64,000 nucleotides of DNA. Origin: an uncultured Marinoscillum sp. Its GTDB lineage: Bacteria; Bacteroidota; Bacteroidia; Cytophagales; MED-G16. Positions 1-7,891 of the stretch are shown here, one piece after another. Within the stretch, counting starts at the first letter, position 1; each line of letters begins with the position of its first letter. The notes beneath the pieces were generated by a model that saw only the letters and a program-made list of their open reading frames with translations, ran no database searches and had not been told where the DNA came from. The position numbers and the translations under genes were made by a program. The stretch covers positions 1 to 64,000 of the forward strand of contig CABZXU010000008.1 of NCBI GenBank assembly GCA_902529805.1, given 5' to 3'.

Positions 1-1020
1 AAAGTTATAGTGAGAAGTCCCTTTGAAGATATGAAAGCTTCAGAGTGGGAAATTGAAGACGCAATGGAAGAAAATATTCCAATTATTGATAATCATGTCC
101 CAAAGAAATTTTTACATAAAAATGGAAAATTAATTGCAATGGAATTCGAAAAAGTAAAACCATCATATGATAAAAAAGGAAAAAGATCTTTAATTCCTAC
201 TGGTGAAGATCCTGTAATAATTAAGTGTGATGATGTTCTTGTAGCTATAGGACAATATAATGCCTACAATTGGATAGAAAGAGATATTGGTATTGAATTT
301 GGTGAATGGGATATGCCCGTTGTTGATAAAAAAACATTTCAATCTACTCATGATAAAATATTTTTTGGAGGAGATGCCGCATGGGGACCTGAAAATATTA
401 TTTGGGCAGTAGCACATGGTCATCAAGCAGCAATATCAATAGATAAGCTTTGTAAAGGAGAAGATCTTAGAGATAGGCCTGATCCCATGACTAATTTAGT
501 TAGTCAAAAAATGGGAGTACATGAATGGTCATATGATAATGATATATCTCAACAAAAAAGATTCCTTGTTCCTCATGCAGATCAAAAAATATCACTTAAA
601 AATTTAAAAGTTGAGGTAGAGCTTGGATATGATGAGAAGTTAGCATTTGAAGAAGCTCAAAGGTGTTTAAATTGTGATGTGCAAACTGTGTTTACAGAAA
701 GTAAATGCATTGAATGCGATGCGTGTGTAGATATATGTCCAACTGATACAATCAATTTTGTTACAAATGATAATGAAGAAAACTTAAGAAAAAAATTGAG
801 GGTTCCAGCAACCAATAAAAATCAAGATTTATTAGTTTCAGAAGAACTTCCAACTAAAAGAGTAATGGTTAAGGATGAGGATGTTTGTGTTCATTGCGGC
901 CTATGTGCTGAGCGATGTCCAACAGCAGCATGGGATATGCAAACATTTTTATATGAGGAGTCTCGTACATATAATCACAATACTACTATGGAAATCAAAA
1001 ATGAAATGCATAATGAATAA
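1..1020 (+). CDS. FAD/NAD(P)-dependent oxidoreductase with two 4Fe-4S clusters (5' truncated), partner of 2-oxoacid oxidoreductase
   Basis: The reading frame is open from the first base, so this is the C-terminal part of a gene that begins outside the window; the GTG at 10 is not a real start. The visible part resembles the FAD/pyridine-nucleotide half of the GltD-like family: a FAD-contacting motif FFGGDAAWG lies at about 361-387. The C-terminal part is ferredoxin-like, with two CxxCxxCxxxCP clusters: CIECDACVDICP at about 706-741 and CVHCGLCAERCP at about 886-921. The stop overlaps the start of the next gene, the gamma-alpha subunit of a 2-oxoacid:ferredoxin oxidoreductase, followed by the beta subunit. 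The inferred role is therefore to pass electrons between ferredoxin or the oxidoreductase and NAD(P)H in the cytoplasm. Family membership is fairly sure; the exact electron acceptor is inference. Confidence 0.8.
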   Translation, partial: KVIVRSPFEDMKASEWEIEDAMEENIPIIDNHVPKKFLHKNGKLIAMEFEKVKPSYDKKGKRSLIPTGEDPVIIKCDDVLVAIGQYNAYNWIERDIGIEFGEWDMPVVDKKTFQSTHDKIFFGGDAAWGPENIIWAVAHGHQAAISIDKLCKGEDLRDRPDPMTNLVSQKMGVHEWSYDNDISQQKRFLVPHADQKISLKNLKVEVELGYDEKLAFEEAQRCLNCDVQTVFTESKCIECDACVDICPTDTINFVTNDNEENLRKKLRVPATNKNQDLLVSEELPTKRVMVKDEDVCVHCGLCAERCPTAAWDMQTFLYEESRTYNHNTTMEIKNEMHNE

Positions 1021-2837
1021 AATTAGTTCAGTAAATGAATTTGTAATAAAATTTGCAAATGTAAATGGTTCAGGATCAGCAAGTGCAAATCAAATGTTTG
1101 CTAAAGGAGTTTTTAGAATGGGTATTCCCGTTAGTCCAAAAAATATTTTTCCTTCAAATATTCAAGGTCTTCCAACCTGGTTTGAAGTTAGAGTTACGGC
1201 TAAAGGGTACTTAGGAAGAAGAGAAGGGGTAGATATTTCAGTAGCAATGAACCCACAATCATACTCTGAAGATACTTCAGAAATAAATGAAGGTGGATAT
1301 CTAATTTATGACTCTACTTGGAAAAGGGAATTTGCAAGAGATGATATTAACATCATAGGAATACCCCTTACTCAGCTATGTGTAAATGAATTTTCAAATC
1401 CTAAATTAAGATTACTTTTTAAAAATATTGTTTATGTTGGTGCATTATCTTATCTGTTGAATATTGATAAAAGTGTATATATTAATTTATTATCCGAAAA
1501 ATTTAGGGGAAAAGAAAAGCTTATAACTCCAAATGTTAAGGCACTTGAAATGGGATTTAATTATGCTAAGAAAAATTTTAAAGACTTTTGTAAAATAAAA
1601 GTTAAAAAAATAAATAAAACTAAAGGTATGATTCTTACAAATGGGAATGAAGCCTCAGGGTTAGGATGCGTTTATGCAGGAGCAACAGTTTGTGCTTGGT
1701 ATCCTATAACTCCATCCACTTCTGTTGCTGAATCATTTACAAAATATTGTCAAAAATTAAGAATTGAAAAAAAATCTCAAAAAAATAAATTTGCTATAGT
1801 TCAAGCTGAGGATGAATTAGCAGCTATAGGTATGGCTATTGGTGCAAATTGGAATGGTTCAAGAGCTTTTACTGCTACAAGTGGCCCAGGAATTTCTTTA
1901 ATGTCTGAATTTTTAGGCTTAGCATATTTTGCTGAAGTCCCTGTAGTTTTGTTTGATATTCAAAGGGGCGGTCCTTCTACTGGAATGCCTACTAGGACTC
2001 AACAATCCGACATCTTGTTGTGTGCCTATGCTTCTCATGGTGACACCAAACATATTATTTTGATTCCTTCTAATCCCACTGAATGTTTTGAGTTTTCAGT
2101 TATGGCTTTTGATTTAGCTGATAGATTACAAACCCCAGTAATTATTCTTTCTGATTTAGATATTGGCATGAATGATTTTTCAACAAAAGAATTTGAATGG
2201 GATGATAAATATTCATATGATAGAGGAAAAGTACTATCTAAAGCTGATTTGGATGAAATTGACAGCTTTGGGAGGTATCTCGATGTAGATGGAGACGGGA
2301 TACCTTATAGAACATATCCAGGCACCCATCCAGAAAAAGGGGGCTTTTTTTACGAGAGGTTCTTCTCATGATGAGTATGCTGTCTATACGGAAGATGGTA
2401 AAGTAAACGCAAGAAATATGTCAAGAATATTAAAAAAACACGAAAACGCTTCAGAATTAATACCAAAACCTATTATTAAATCTTCAAATAATTCAATAGG
2501 AGTAATATATTTTGGTGGGTCTGATTACTCTATGATTGAAGCTTTAGATAATTTATCTAATGAGGGAACTATATTAGATTCAATGAGGATTAGGGGATTT
2601 CCTTTTGGGGATGAAGTTAATGATTTTATTATCAATCATGATTTAATTTTTCTTATTGAACAAAATAGAGACGCACAAATGAAAAAATTAATTCTAGCAG
2701 AAATTAATGTTTCACCTGATAAAATGATTTCTATTCTTTGTTTTGATGGAATGCCAATTACCGCAAGTTTTATTAGTAAAGAAATACAAAGTTATTTAGC
2801 TGAAAAAAAAGTACAGGAATTAATTAAAGAGAAATAA
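1013..2837 (+). CDS. korA: 2-oxoacid (probably 2-oxoglutarate):ferredoxin oxidoreductase, fused gamma-alpha subunit, interrupted by a frameshift
   Basis: This subunit pairs with KorB for CoA-dependent oxidative decarboxylation of a 2-oxoacid with ferredoxin as acceptor. The N-terminal gamma domain (about residues 1-190, GSGSASANQMF and GYLGRREGVD motifs) is followed by the alpha domain (about 210-607), including the PITPSTS-like stretch and GGPSTGMPTRTQQSD. The frame ends early at 2369-2371, but the family hallmark continues in the next frame as KGAFFTRGSSHDEYA. Removing one base in the A5-G5-C-T7 tract at 2334-2351 restores a 607-residue protein of normal family length. The ATG at 1013 overlaps the upstream stop by 8 bases; an in-frame ATG at 1001 is an alternative. 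The downstream ATG at 2289 is probably not a separate start. Whether the indel is a read error, a mutation or recoding cannot be decided here. Confidence 0.85.
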
Positions 2838-2838
2838 T

Positions 2839-3897
2839 ATGACTTATATAACTAAACCTGCTAATTATCATCCCAGATTGAAAAAAAACAAATTAGGTTT
2901 GACCAGAAGAGATTATGAGGGACCCATTTCAACCCTCTGTGCAGGCTGTGGTCATGATTCTATTAGTGCTGCAATTGTAGAAGCTTGTTTTGAACTAAAC
3001 ATTGCATCCCATCAAGTTGCAAAATTATCTGGGATTGGATGTTCATCTAAGACTCCTGGTTATTTTCTAAAACAATCTCACGGATTCAATTCAGTACACG
3101 GAAGAATGCCTTCGATTGCGACAGGAGCAAGCCTTGCCAATCGTGAATTAACTTACTTGGGGGTTTCAGGTGATGGAGATACTGCTTCTATTGGAATAGG
3201 TCAGTTCGTACATGCTGTTAGAAGACAATTAAATGTTATATATGTAATTGAAAATAATGGGACTTATGGTCTTACAAAGGGACAGTTTTCTGCTACTAAT
3301 GATTTAGAATCAAAAAGTAAATATGGGGATGATAATTTATTTCCTCCAATAGATTTAGTTGGTATGGCTTTAAATTTAGGAGCAAGTTTTGTAGCTAGAA
3401 GTTTTTCAGGGGATAAAGACCAATTGATTCCATTAATGAAAGCAGCCTTTAAGCATAAAGGCTTTGCTCTTTTAGATGTTATATCTCCATGTGTTACTTT
3501 TAATAATCATAAAAATTCAACCAAAAGTTATGATTATATAAGAGAACATAATAGTTCCGTTTCTTCTGCAACTGATTTTGTGCCTATTGAAAATACTATT
3601 ACCGCAAACTATAAAAAAGGAAAAACTCATAATGTTACACTACATGACGGGTCAATAGTATCTCTTCAAAAAACTTCAAAAAACTATAATCCAGAAAATA
3701 AAGTTGAGGCAATTAAAAAACTACAAAAGTCGGATCAGGACGGAAAGGTTTTAACTGGGTTGTTGTATATTGATCCAAAATCAAAAGATTTAAATGAAAT
3801 ATTAAATATTGTGGATAAACCTTTAAATCAGTTAGATAAAAATGATCTGTGTCCTGGAAAATCTGAATTAAAAAAAATCAATTCAAGTTTTAAATAA
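2839..3897 (+). CDS. korB: 2-oxoacid:ferredoxin oxidoreductase beta subunit (thiamine-diphosphate binding)
   Basis: This subunit carries thiamine diphosphate for the 2-oxoacid:ferredoxin oxidoreductase whose alpha-gamma subunit lies directly upstream (one base between stop and ATG). The sequence shows LCAGCGHDSIS near residue 31, the TPP-Mg motif GDGDTASIGIGQ at about 112-123 and IENNGTYGLTKG following it, all standard for KorB/PorB. The last 80 or so residues, after the conserved VISPCVTFNNH segment, form a lysine-rich tail of the kind seen in KorB-type beta chains. At 352 residues it has the usual length and appears intact, which contrasts with the frameshifted alpha gene. It ends only 4 bases from the convergent stop of the next gene. 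Confidence 0.92.
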   Translation: MTYITKPANYHPRLKKNKLGLTRRDYEGPISTLCAGCGHDSISAAIVEACFELNIASHQVAKLSGIGCSSKTPGYFLKQSHGFNSVHGRMPSIATGASLANRELTYLGVSGDGDTASIGIGQFVHAVRRQLNVIYVIENNGTYGLTKGQFSATNDLESKSKYGDDNLFPPIDLVGMALNLGASFVARSFSGDKDQLIPLMKAAFKHKGFALLDVISPCVTFNNHKNSTKSYDYIREHNSSVSSATDFVPIENTITANYKKGKTHNVTLHDGSIVSLQKTSKNYNPENKVEAIKKLQKSDQDGKVLTGLLYIDPKSKDLNEILNIVDKPLNQLDKNDLCPGKSELKKINSSFK

Positions 3898-3901
3898 AAA
3901 A

Positions 3902-6136
3902 TTATTTTCCTCCAGCAGGACAGTTTTTTCTTAAAAAATCTGTAAACATTAAAGCTACATGAGGATAAGCGTTTTCTTCTCTAATTCCATGAGATCTATT
4001 TGGGTAAGACATGAAATAGAAAACCTTTTTATGTTTTATTAATTCATTTATCAATAATTCAGCATTTTGATAATGAACATTATCATCTGCAGTACCATGC
4101 ATGTACAATAGGTTTCCTTTAAATTTTTCAACATGGGTTAAAGGAGATCCATCAATGAAATCCTGATAAGTTTCCTCTGTAATCCCCATATATCTTTCTT
4201 GATAAATATTATCATATGAAAGTTGATATGCAACTGCAGCAACAGATATTCCAGTATGAAATATTTCAGGGTATTGAAACAGGCAATTTAAAGTTGCAGA
4301 ACCCCCTCCACTCCATCCGTGAACAGCAACTCTGCTTGTATCAATAAATTCATATTTTTTAAAAACCTCTAAAGCTCCCATTCCCATATCTCTAACATTA
4401 ACCTTTCCAATTCCCCTATAAATTGCTTTTCTCCAACCTCTTCCTTTTGGGGAAGGTGTCCCTCTACCATCAAATGATACATAAACATAACCGTCTTCTT
4501 GCATGTCTCCATTATATAGTCTATTGTTTCCAACTCCATATCGATCAAGAACTGTTGTTCCTGCTGGTTCACTATAAAAATAAAAAAGAACAGGATATTT
4601 TTTTTTAGGATCCATATTTTTTGGTTTAACTATCCATCCATCCATAATAACATCATCAACAGTTGTAATTTGAAAAAAACTAAGCGCACTATTCCTTTTT
4701 AATTTGGGATCGAACTTCTCAGATATACTTTTTTCATTTTTTATTGATTTATGGTTAGGAAGACTTATTAATTGATTCATTGGTTTTGTGAAATAGTTAG
4801 AAAACCTATGAAATGCATAATTTCCATTAGGACTTATTTGATAACTATTAGATCCTTTTAAAGTGTTTGGAGTAACTTTTTTTAAACTTCCATTTCCATT
4901 TATATTGGTTTTATATAGAAATCTTTGAGTGGCATTTTCTGGAGAAGCTATAAAATATATAATTCCATTTTTTTCATCTATTCCTAGTGGTTGAATTACA
5001 TCATATTCTCCGTTTGTTACTAAATATTCTTTTTTTGTTTCAACATTAAAATTATAAATATGAGACCACCCATCTTTTTCTGTTATGTATAGAAAGCTTT
5101 TCCCATCATTTATAAATTTCCAACCTGCTTGATCATTATTTGGCCATGAATTTCTAATGTCTACCCAAGCATCATCTTTTTCTTCCATTAATAATTTAAC
5201 AGATCCAGAAGACGCATTTGCTATAAAAATTTTACTATGATTTTGTTTTCTATTTAATTGTTGAACATATAATTCATCAGATGAAGGGGCCCACATCATT
5301 CTCGGCAAATAATTATTATTTGCTGGTCCTGGAATTTTCATCCAAGTAATTTTATTTTCATTGGTTAAATCAATTACTCCAATTTTAGCAGGAGAAGGAA
5401 ACTCACCAACTTTTGGATATTCGACCGGTATATTGAATGAATAAATTGAATCAGTATTATTTATCATTAAAAAATCTCTAACTTGATTAGCATCAATTTG
5501 CCAAAAAGCAATTTTTGTTCCATCTTCATTAAACAAAAATCCATCTCTACAATCAAACTCTTCTTCATAAGCCCAATCAAATGTTCCATTAATTAATTTT
5601 TTTGTGTTATTTGAACTTGTAATTTTTTTTATACTATTTTTTTCTAAATTTTCAATATATATATTGGCATTAGTACTACTATTTCTAACAGCATTTTTTA
5701 CTGAATTTTCTTTGCTTACATAAGCTACATTTTTTCCATCTGGAGAGAATTTTGCAAACATTAGGCTTGATTCAGGAAGATTATTTCCTAGTTTTATTAA
5801 CTTTTTAGTTTTTAAATCAAAAACCCAATAATCTCCTTTTGTTTCATACCTCCAAACTTTTTTTGTATTTGTGAAAATTAAAATTTTTTCACGATCTTTT
5901 GAAAAAGAATAATTTTTAATCTCAAGAGATGATTTATTATTTAGAGAAAGTTCTTTTTTACTTAAAATAATTAAATCTTTTTTTCCTCTTGTACTCTTAA
6001 AAATTAGCTCATTATTAATTATTTGATAGTAGCCTGTTTCTTTTGGGTTCCACTGAATTGATTGAGATGATAATTCTATATGACAGAATATAAAAATGAA
6101 TATTATAGTATAAAGTTTTTTTTTAGTTGATTTCAT
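3902..6136 (-). CDS. S9 family prolyl oligopeptidase, dipeptidyl peptidase IV-like
   Basis: This is a secreted serine exopeptidase of the DPP IV type, which removes X-Pro or X-Ala dipeptides, probably in the periplasm or at the cell surface. A signal peptide (about residues 1-26, ending SSQS) precedes the beta-propeller domain. The double-glutamate N-terminus anchor is visible as DWAYEEEFD near residue 190. The C-terminal alpha/beta hydrolase carries the nucleophile motif GWSGGGS (about residue 609), the acid motif GTADDNVHYQ (about 684) and the histidine in YPNRSHGI (about 715). The family motif is usually GWSYGG, so Gly replaces Tyr. It stands alone, convergent with korB and divergent from a small gene. 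Length (744) is normal. Confidence 0.9.
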   Translation of the reverse strand: MKSTKKKLYTIIFIFIFCHIELSSQSIQWNPKETGYYQIINNELIFKSTRGKKDLIILSKKELSLNNKSSLEIKNYSFSKDREKILIFTNTKKVWRYETKGDYWVFDLKTKKLIKLGNNLPESSLMFAKFSPDGKNVAYVSKENSVKNAVRNSSTNANIYIENLEKNSIKKITSSNNTKKLINGTFDWAYEEEFDCRDGFLFNEDGTKIAFWQIDANQVRDFLMINNTDSIYSFNIPVEYPKVGEFPSPAKIGVIDLTNENKITWMKIPGPANNNYLPRMMWAPSSDELYVQQLNRKQNHSKIFIANASSGSVKLLMEEKDDAWVDIRNSWPNNDQAGWKFINDGKSFLYITEKDGWSHIYNFNVETKKEYLVTNGEYDVIQPLGIDEKNGIIYFIASPENATQRFLYKTNINGNGSLKKVTPNTLKGSNSYQISPNGNYAFHRFSNYFTKPMNQLISLPNHKSIKNEKSISEKFDPKLKRNSALSFFQITTVDDVIMDGWIVKPKNMDPKKKYPVLFYFYSEPAGTTVLDRYGVGNNRLYNGDMQEDGYVYVSFDGRGTPSPKGRGWRKAIYRGIGKVNVRDMGMGALEVFKKYEFIDTSRVAVHGWSGGGSATLNCLFQYPEIFHTGISVAAVAYQLSYDNIYQERYMGITEETYQDFIDGSPLTHVEKFKGNLLYMHGTADDNVHYQNAELLINELIKHKKVFYFMSYPNRSHGIREENAYPHVALMFTDFLRKNCPAGGK

Positions 6137-6206
6137 TTAAAAGTTTATTTTATTAATTATTAATTAAAGTTATTAAATTAATAAATTAGTGATAATATAT
6201 TTTATT

Positions 6207-6485
6207 ATGACCGAAAATCCTATAGGATTTATATACAACGAGCATGAAAAGAATGCTGATAAGTTCAAAGTTTTTGATCAATTTGTTGATGAAAGCAAAG
6301 AAAAAATATCCAAGGCAGCTGATAACTTAATTATTTTACATAAATCAGATAAACTCGATGATAATACTAGATCAACTTTAAAATCTTTAGAAAAAAAATT
6401 AAGATTGGTATTTAAGGAAATTGATGATATAGATAAAGAGGTTGAAGATATAGCTAGAAGGTTTAGAATGAATAAATTATCTTAA
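6207..6485 (+). CDS. Small predicted coiled-coil protein of unknown function
   Basis: I do not recognise this family. The frame opens with a GTG at 6189, but the ATG at 6207 (MTENPIGFIYN) gives the more natural 92-residue protein. It is charged, mainly helical and without membrane segment or signal peptide. Residues from about 25 onward show a heptad-like spacing of hydrophobic residues between Lys/Glu/Asp, suggesting a short coiled coil. It is divergent from the DPP IV-like gene across 70 very AT-rich bases and convergent with the DUF3050 gene, so the neighbours give no functional clue. The clean start, codon use like its neighbours and no competing frame support a real gene. Confidence 0.6.
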   Translation: MTENPIGFIYNEHEKNADKFKVFDQFVDESKEKISKAADNLIILHKSDKLDDNTRSTLKSLEKKLRLVFKEIDDIDKEVEDIARRFRMNKLS

Positions 6486-6494
6486 CTATTATAT

Positions 6495-7262
6495 CTAATT
6501 TTTTTCTATACAATATAGAATGTGATCCCATAGTTTAATTCTTTCTTTGAGAGCTTTCTTTGAATAGATAATTACATCATCCCATTTTTTCTTGTTATCA
6601 CCACATAGGTTGCTAATCATTTTTAAAGCAATAGGCCCATGATCATCTCCATCAAGCTCAATATGCCTTTCGAGATAATATATTAATTTTTTTGCTGAAA
6701 CATTTTTTTCATTGTTTATGTTTTTAACAATTTGAATGAACATATTCGGAATTAAATCTTCTCTTCCAAATGTAAAAACAGAAGCAATTTTGTGAGGTTC
6801 ATTAGTTGCAATTGTATCAAAAGTAAATTGCATAAAATTTTTAACTGGTAGTTTAGCATCAATTTCATCTAAACTTTGTGTAATTGATTTTTTTTCTTTT
6901 ATTTTTTCTAGAAGTAATTCAATTTTATTTGTATTGGCCTTAATTTCTTTCATTGCATCTATATACATTTCATAGTGACTTGAGGGAATATTAGAATTAC
7001 CAATGTCTGTTTCTTCTTCGAGAACTATTTCATTAATAAATCTTGCTGCATTACTATCTTTTGTTGGAGTCCAAGGAATTTTAACCGTTGTTAAATGCAA
7101 TTGTAAAGATTTAAGTAGTGACATAAAATCCCATACAGCATAAACATGATTTTCCATAAAAATTTTTAAAGAATCTACATTATTTATTTTTTCATAAACC
7201 TTATGTGATACCAATTGTTTCTTTAATGCAGTTAACTCATCTTCAACCTTTATTATATTCAT
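6495..7262 (-). CDS. DUF3050 family protein (haem-oxygenase-like fold)
   Basis: This 255-residue protein resembles the DUF3050 family, soluble helical proteins proposed to share the haem-oxygenase-like fold. Typical signatures are the NHVYAVWDFMSLLKSLQ segment (about residues 38-54), a glutamate-rich VLEEETD motif (about 93-99), ASVFTFGREDLIPNMF (about 160-175) and YLERHIELDGDDHGP (about 200-214). The conserved His, Glu and Asp residues could bind metal, but no activity has been established for the family that I know of. It is convergent with the small coiled-coil gene and divergent from the DUF4199 gene. Family recognition is good; function remains open. Confidence 0.75.
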   Translation of the reverse strand: MNIIKVEDELTALKKQLVSHKVYEKINNVDSLKIFMENHVYAVWDFMSLLKSLQLHLTTVKIPWTPTKDSNAARFINEIVLEEETDIGNSNIPSSHYEMYIDAMKEIKANTNKIELLLEKIKEKKSITQSLDEIDAKLPVKNFMQFTFDTIATNEPHKIASVFTFGREDLIPNMFIQIVKNINNEKNVSAKKLIYYLERHIELDGDDHGPIALKMISNLCGDNKKKWDDVIIYSKKALKERIKLWDHILYCIEKN

Positions 7263-7336
7263 TTTTTATAAAGTAAATTATTTTATTTTTTTTTAACGGG
7301 ATTGATTAATTTTGGTTTAAACTAAAACTTATTTTT

Positions 7337-7891
7337 ATGGAATCTAAACAAAACTCTTATTTAATTGATATAATTACAAACAGCCTTTTACTAACATCAA
7401 TTTTAATTATTTACGGATTGCTAATTTATGTTATTGATATTTCTTTGTATGTTAAATGGTGGTATGGTATATCAGTTCTTATAATATCAGTTTCCTTACT
7501 AATCTATTTTGGAATTAATTACAGAAAATCGATTGGTGGTATTTTATCTTATAAAGATTCCTTTATCTACCTCTATATTCTTTCATTATTTTCTGCTTTA
7601 TTTCAGTTAATATGGGGAATTGTTTTTTTTCAAATTATTGATCCTGAACTAGGCGATAAATTGAGTCAATTGGTAATTGAAAGTACTGTTTCTATGATGG
7701 AGGGTTTTGGTACTGGCGGTGAGGCCATTGATGCTACAATAGAACAATTAGAGGAAGACATACCTCAAAGTTTTACTCCAATTGGACAAATTAAAAATTT
7801 TGGTTGGCAGTTTTTGACTGCTGCTATATCATCAGGTATAATAGCAATTTTTGTTAAAAAAAATAAAGAAGTATCAGATAGATTAAATTAG
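7337..7891 (+). CDS. DUF4199 domain membrane protein
   Basis: This is an inner-membrane protein of 184 residues with about four hydrophobic segments (near residues 12-32, 38-58, 72-93 and 157-172). The pattern, a short cytoplasmic N-terminus followed by two helices, a YKDSFIYLYILS stretch and a soluble loop of about 60 residues before the last helix, matches the Bacteroidota family DUF4199. Its function is unknown. The ATG lies about 23 bases after a TAnnTTTG-like element at 7307-7314. Its 3' end overlaps the convergent kinase/PLP-lyase gene by 9 bases. In several Bacteroidota members of this family neighbour glycosyltransferases or transport genes; nothing of that kind is here. Confidence 0.75.
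   Translation: MESKQNSYLIDIITNSLLLTSILIIYGLLIYVIDISLYVKWWYGISVLIISVSLLIYFGINYRKSIGGILSYKDSFIYLYILSLFSALFQLIWGIVFFQIIDPELGDKLSQLVIESTVSMMEGFGTGGEAIDATIEQLEEDIPQSFTPIGQIKNFGWQFLTAAISSGIIAIFVKKNKEVSDRLN

Noticed and set aside
10-30. GTG at 10 as the start of the first gene
   Set aside because: The frame is open to base 1 and a complete family member needs several hundred more residues upstream.
2289-2837. Separate small gene starting at ATG 2289 after korA
   Set aside because: Its first residues are out-of-frame korA; real similarity begins exactly where the korA frame breaks, so it is the second half of one gene.
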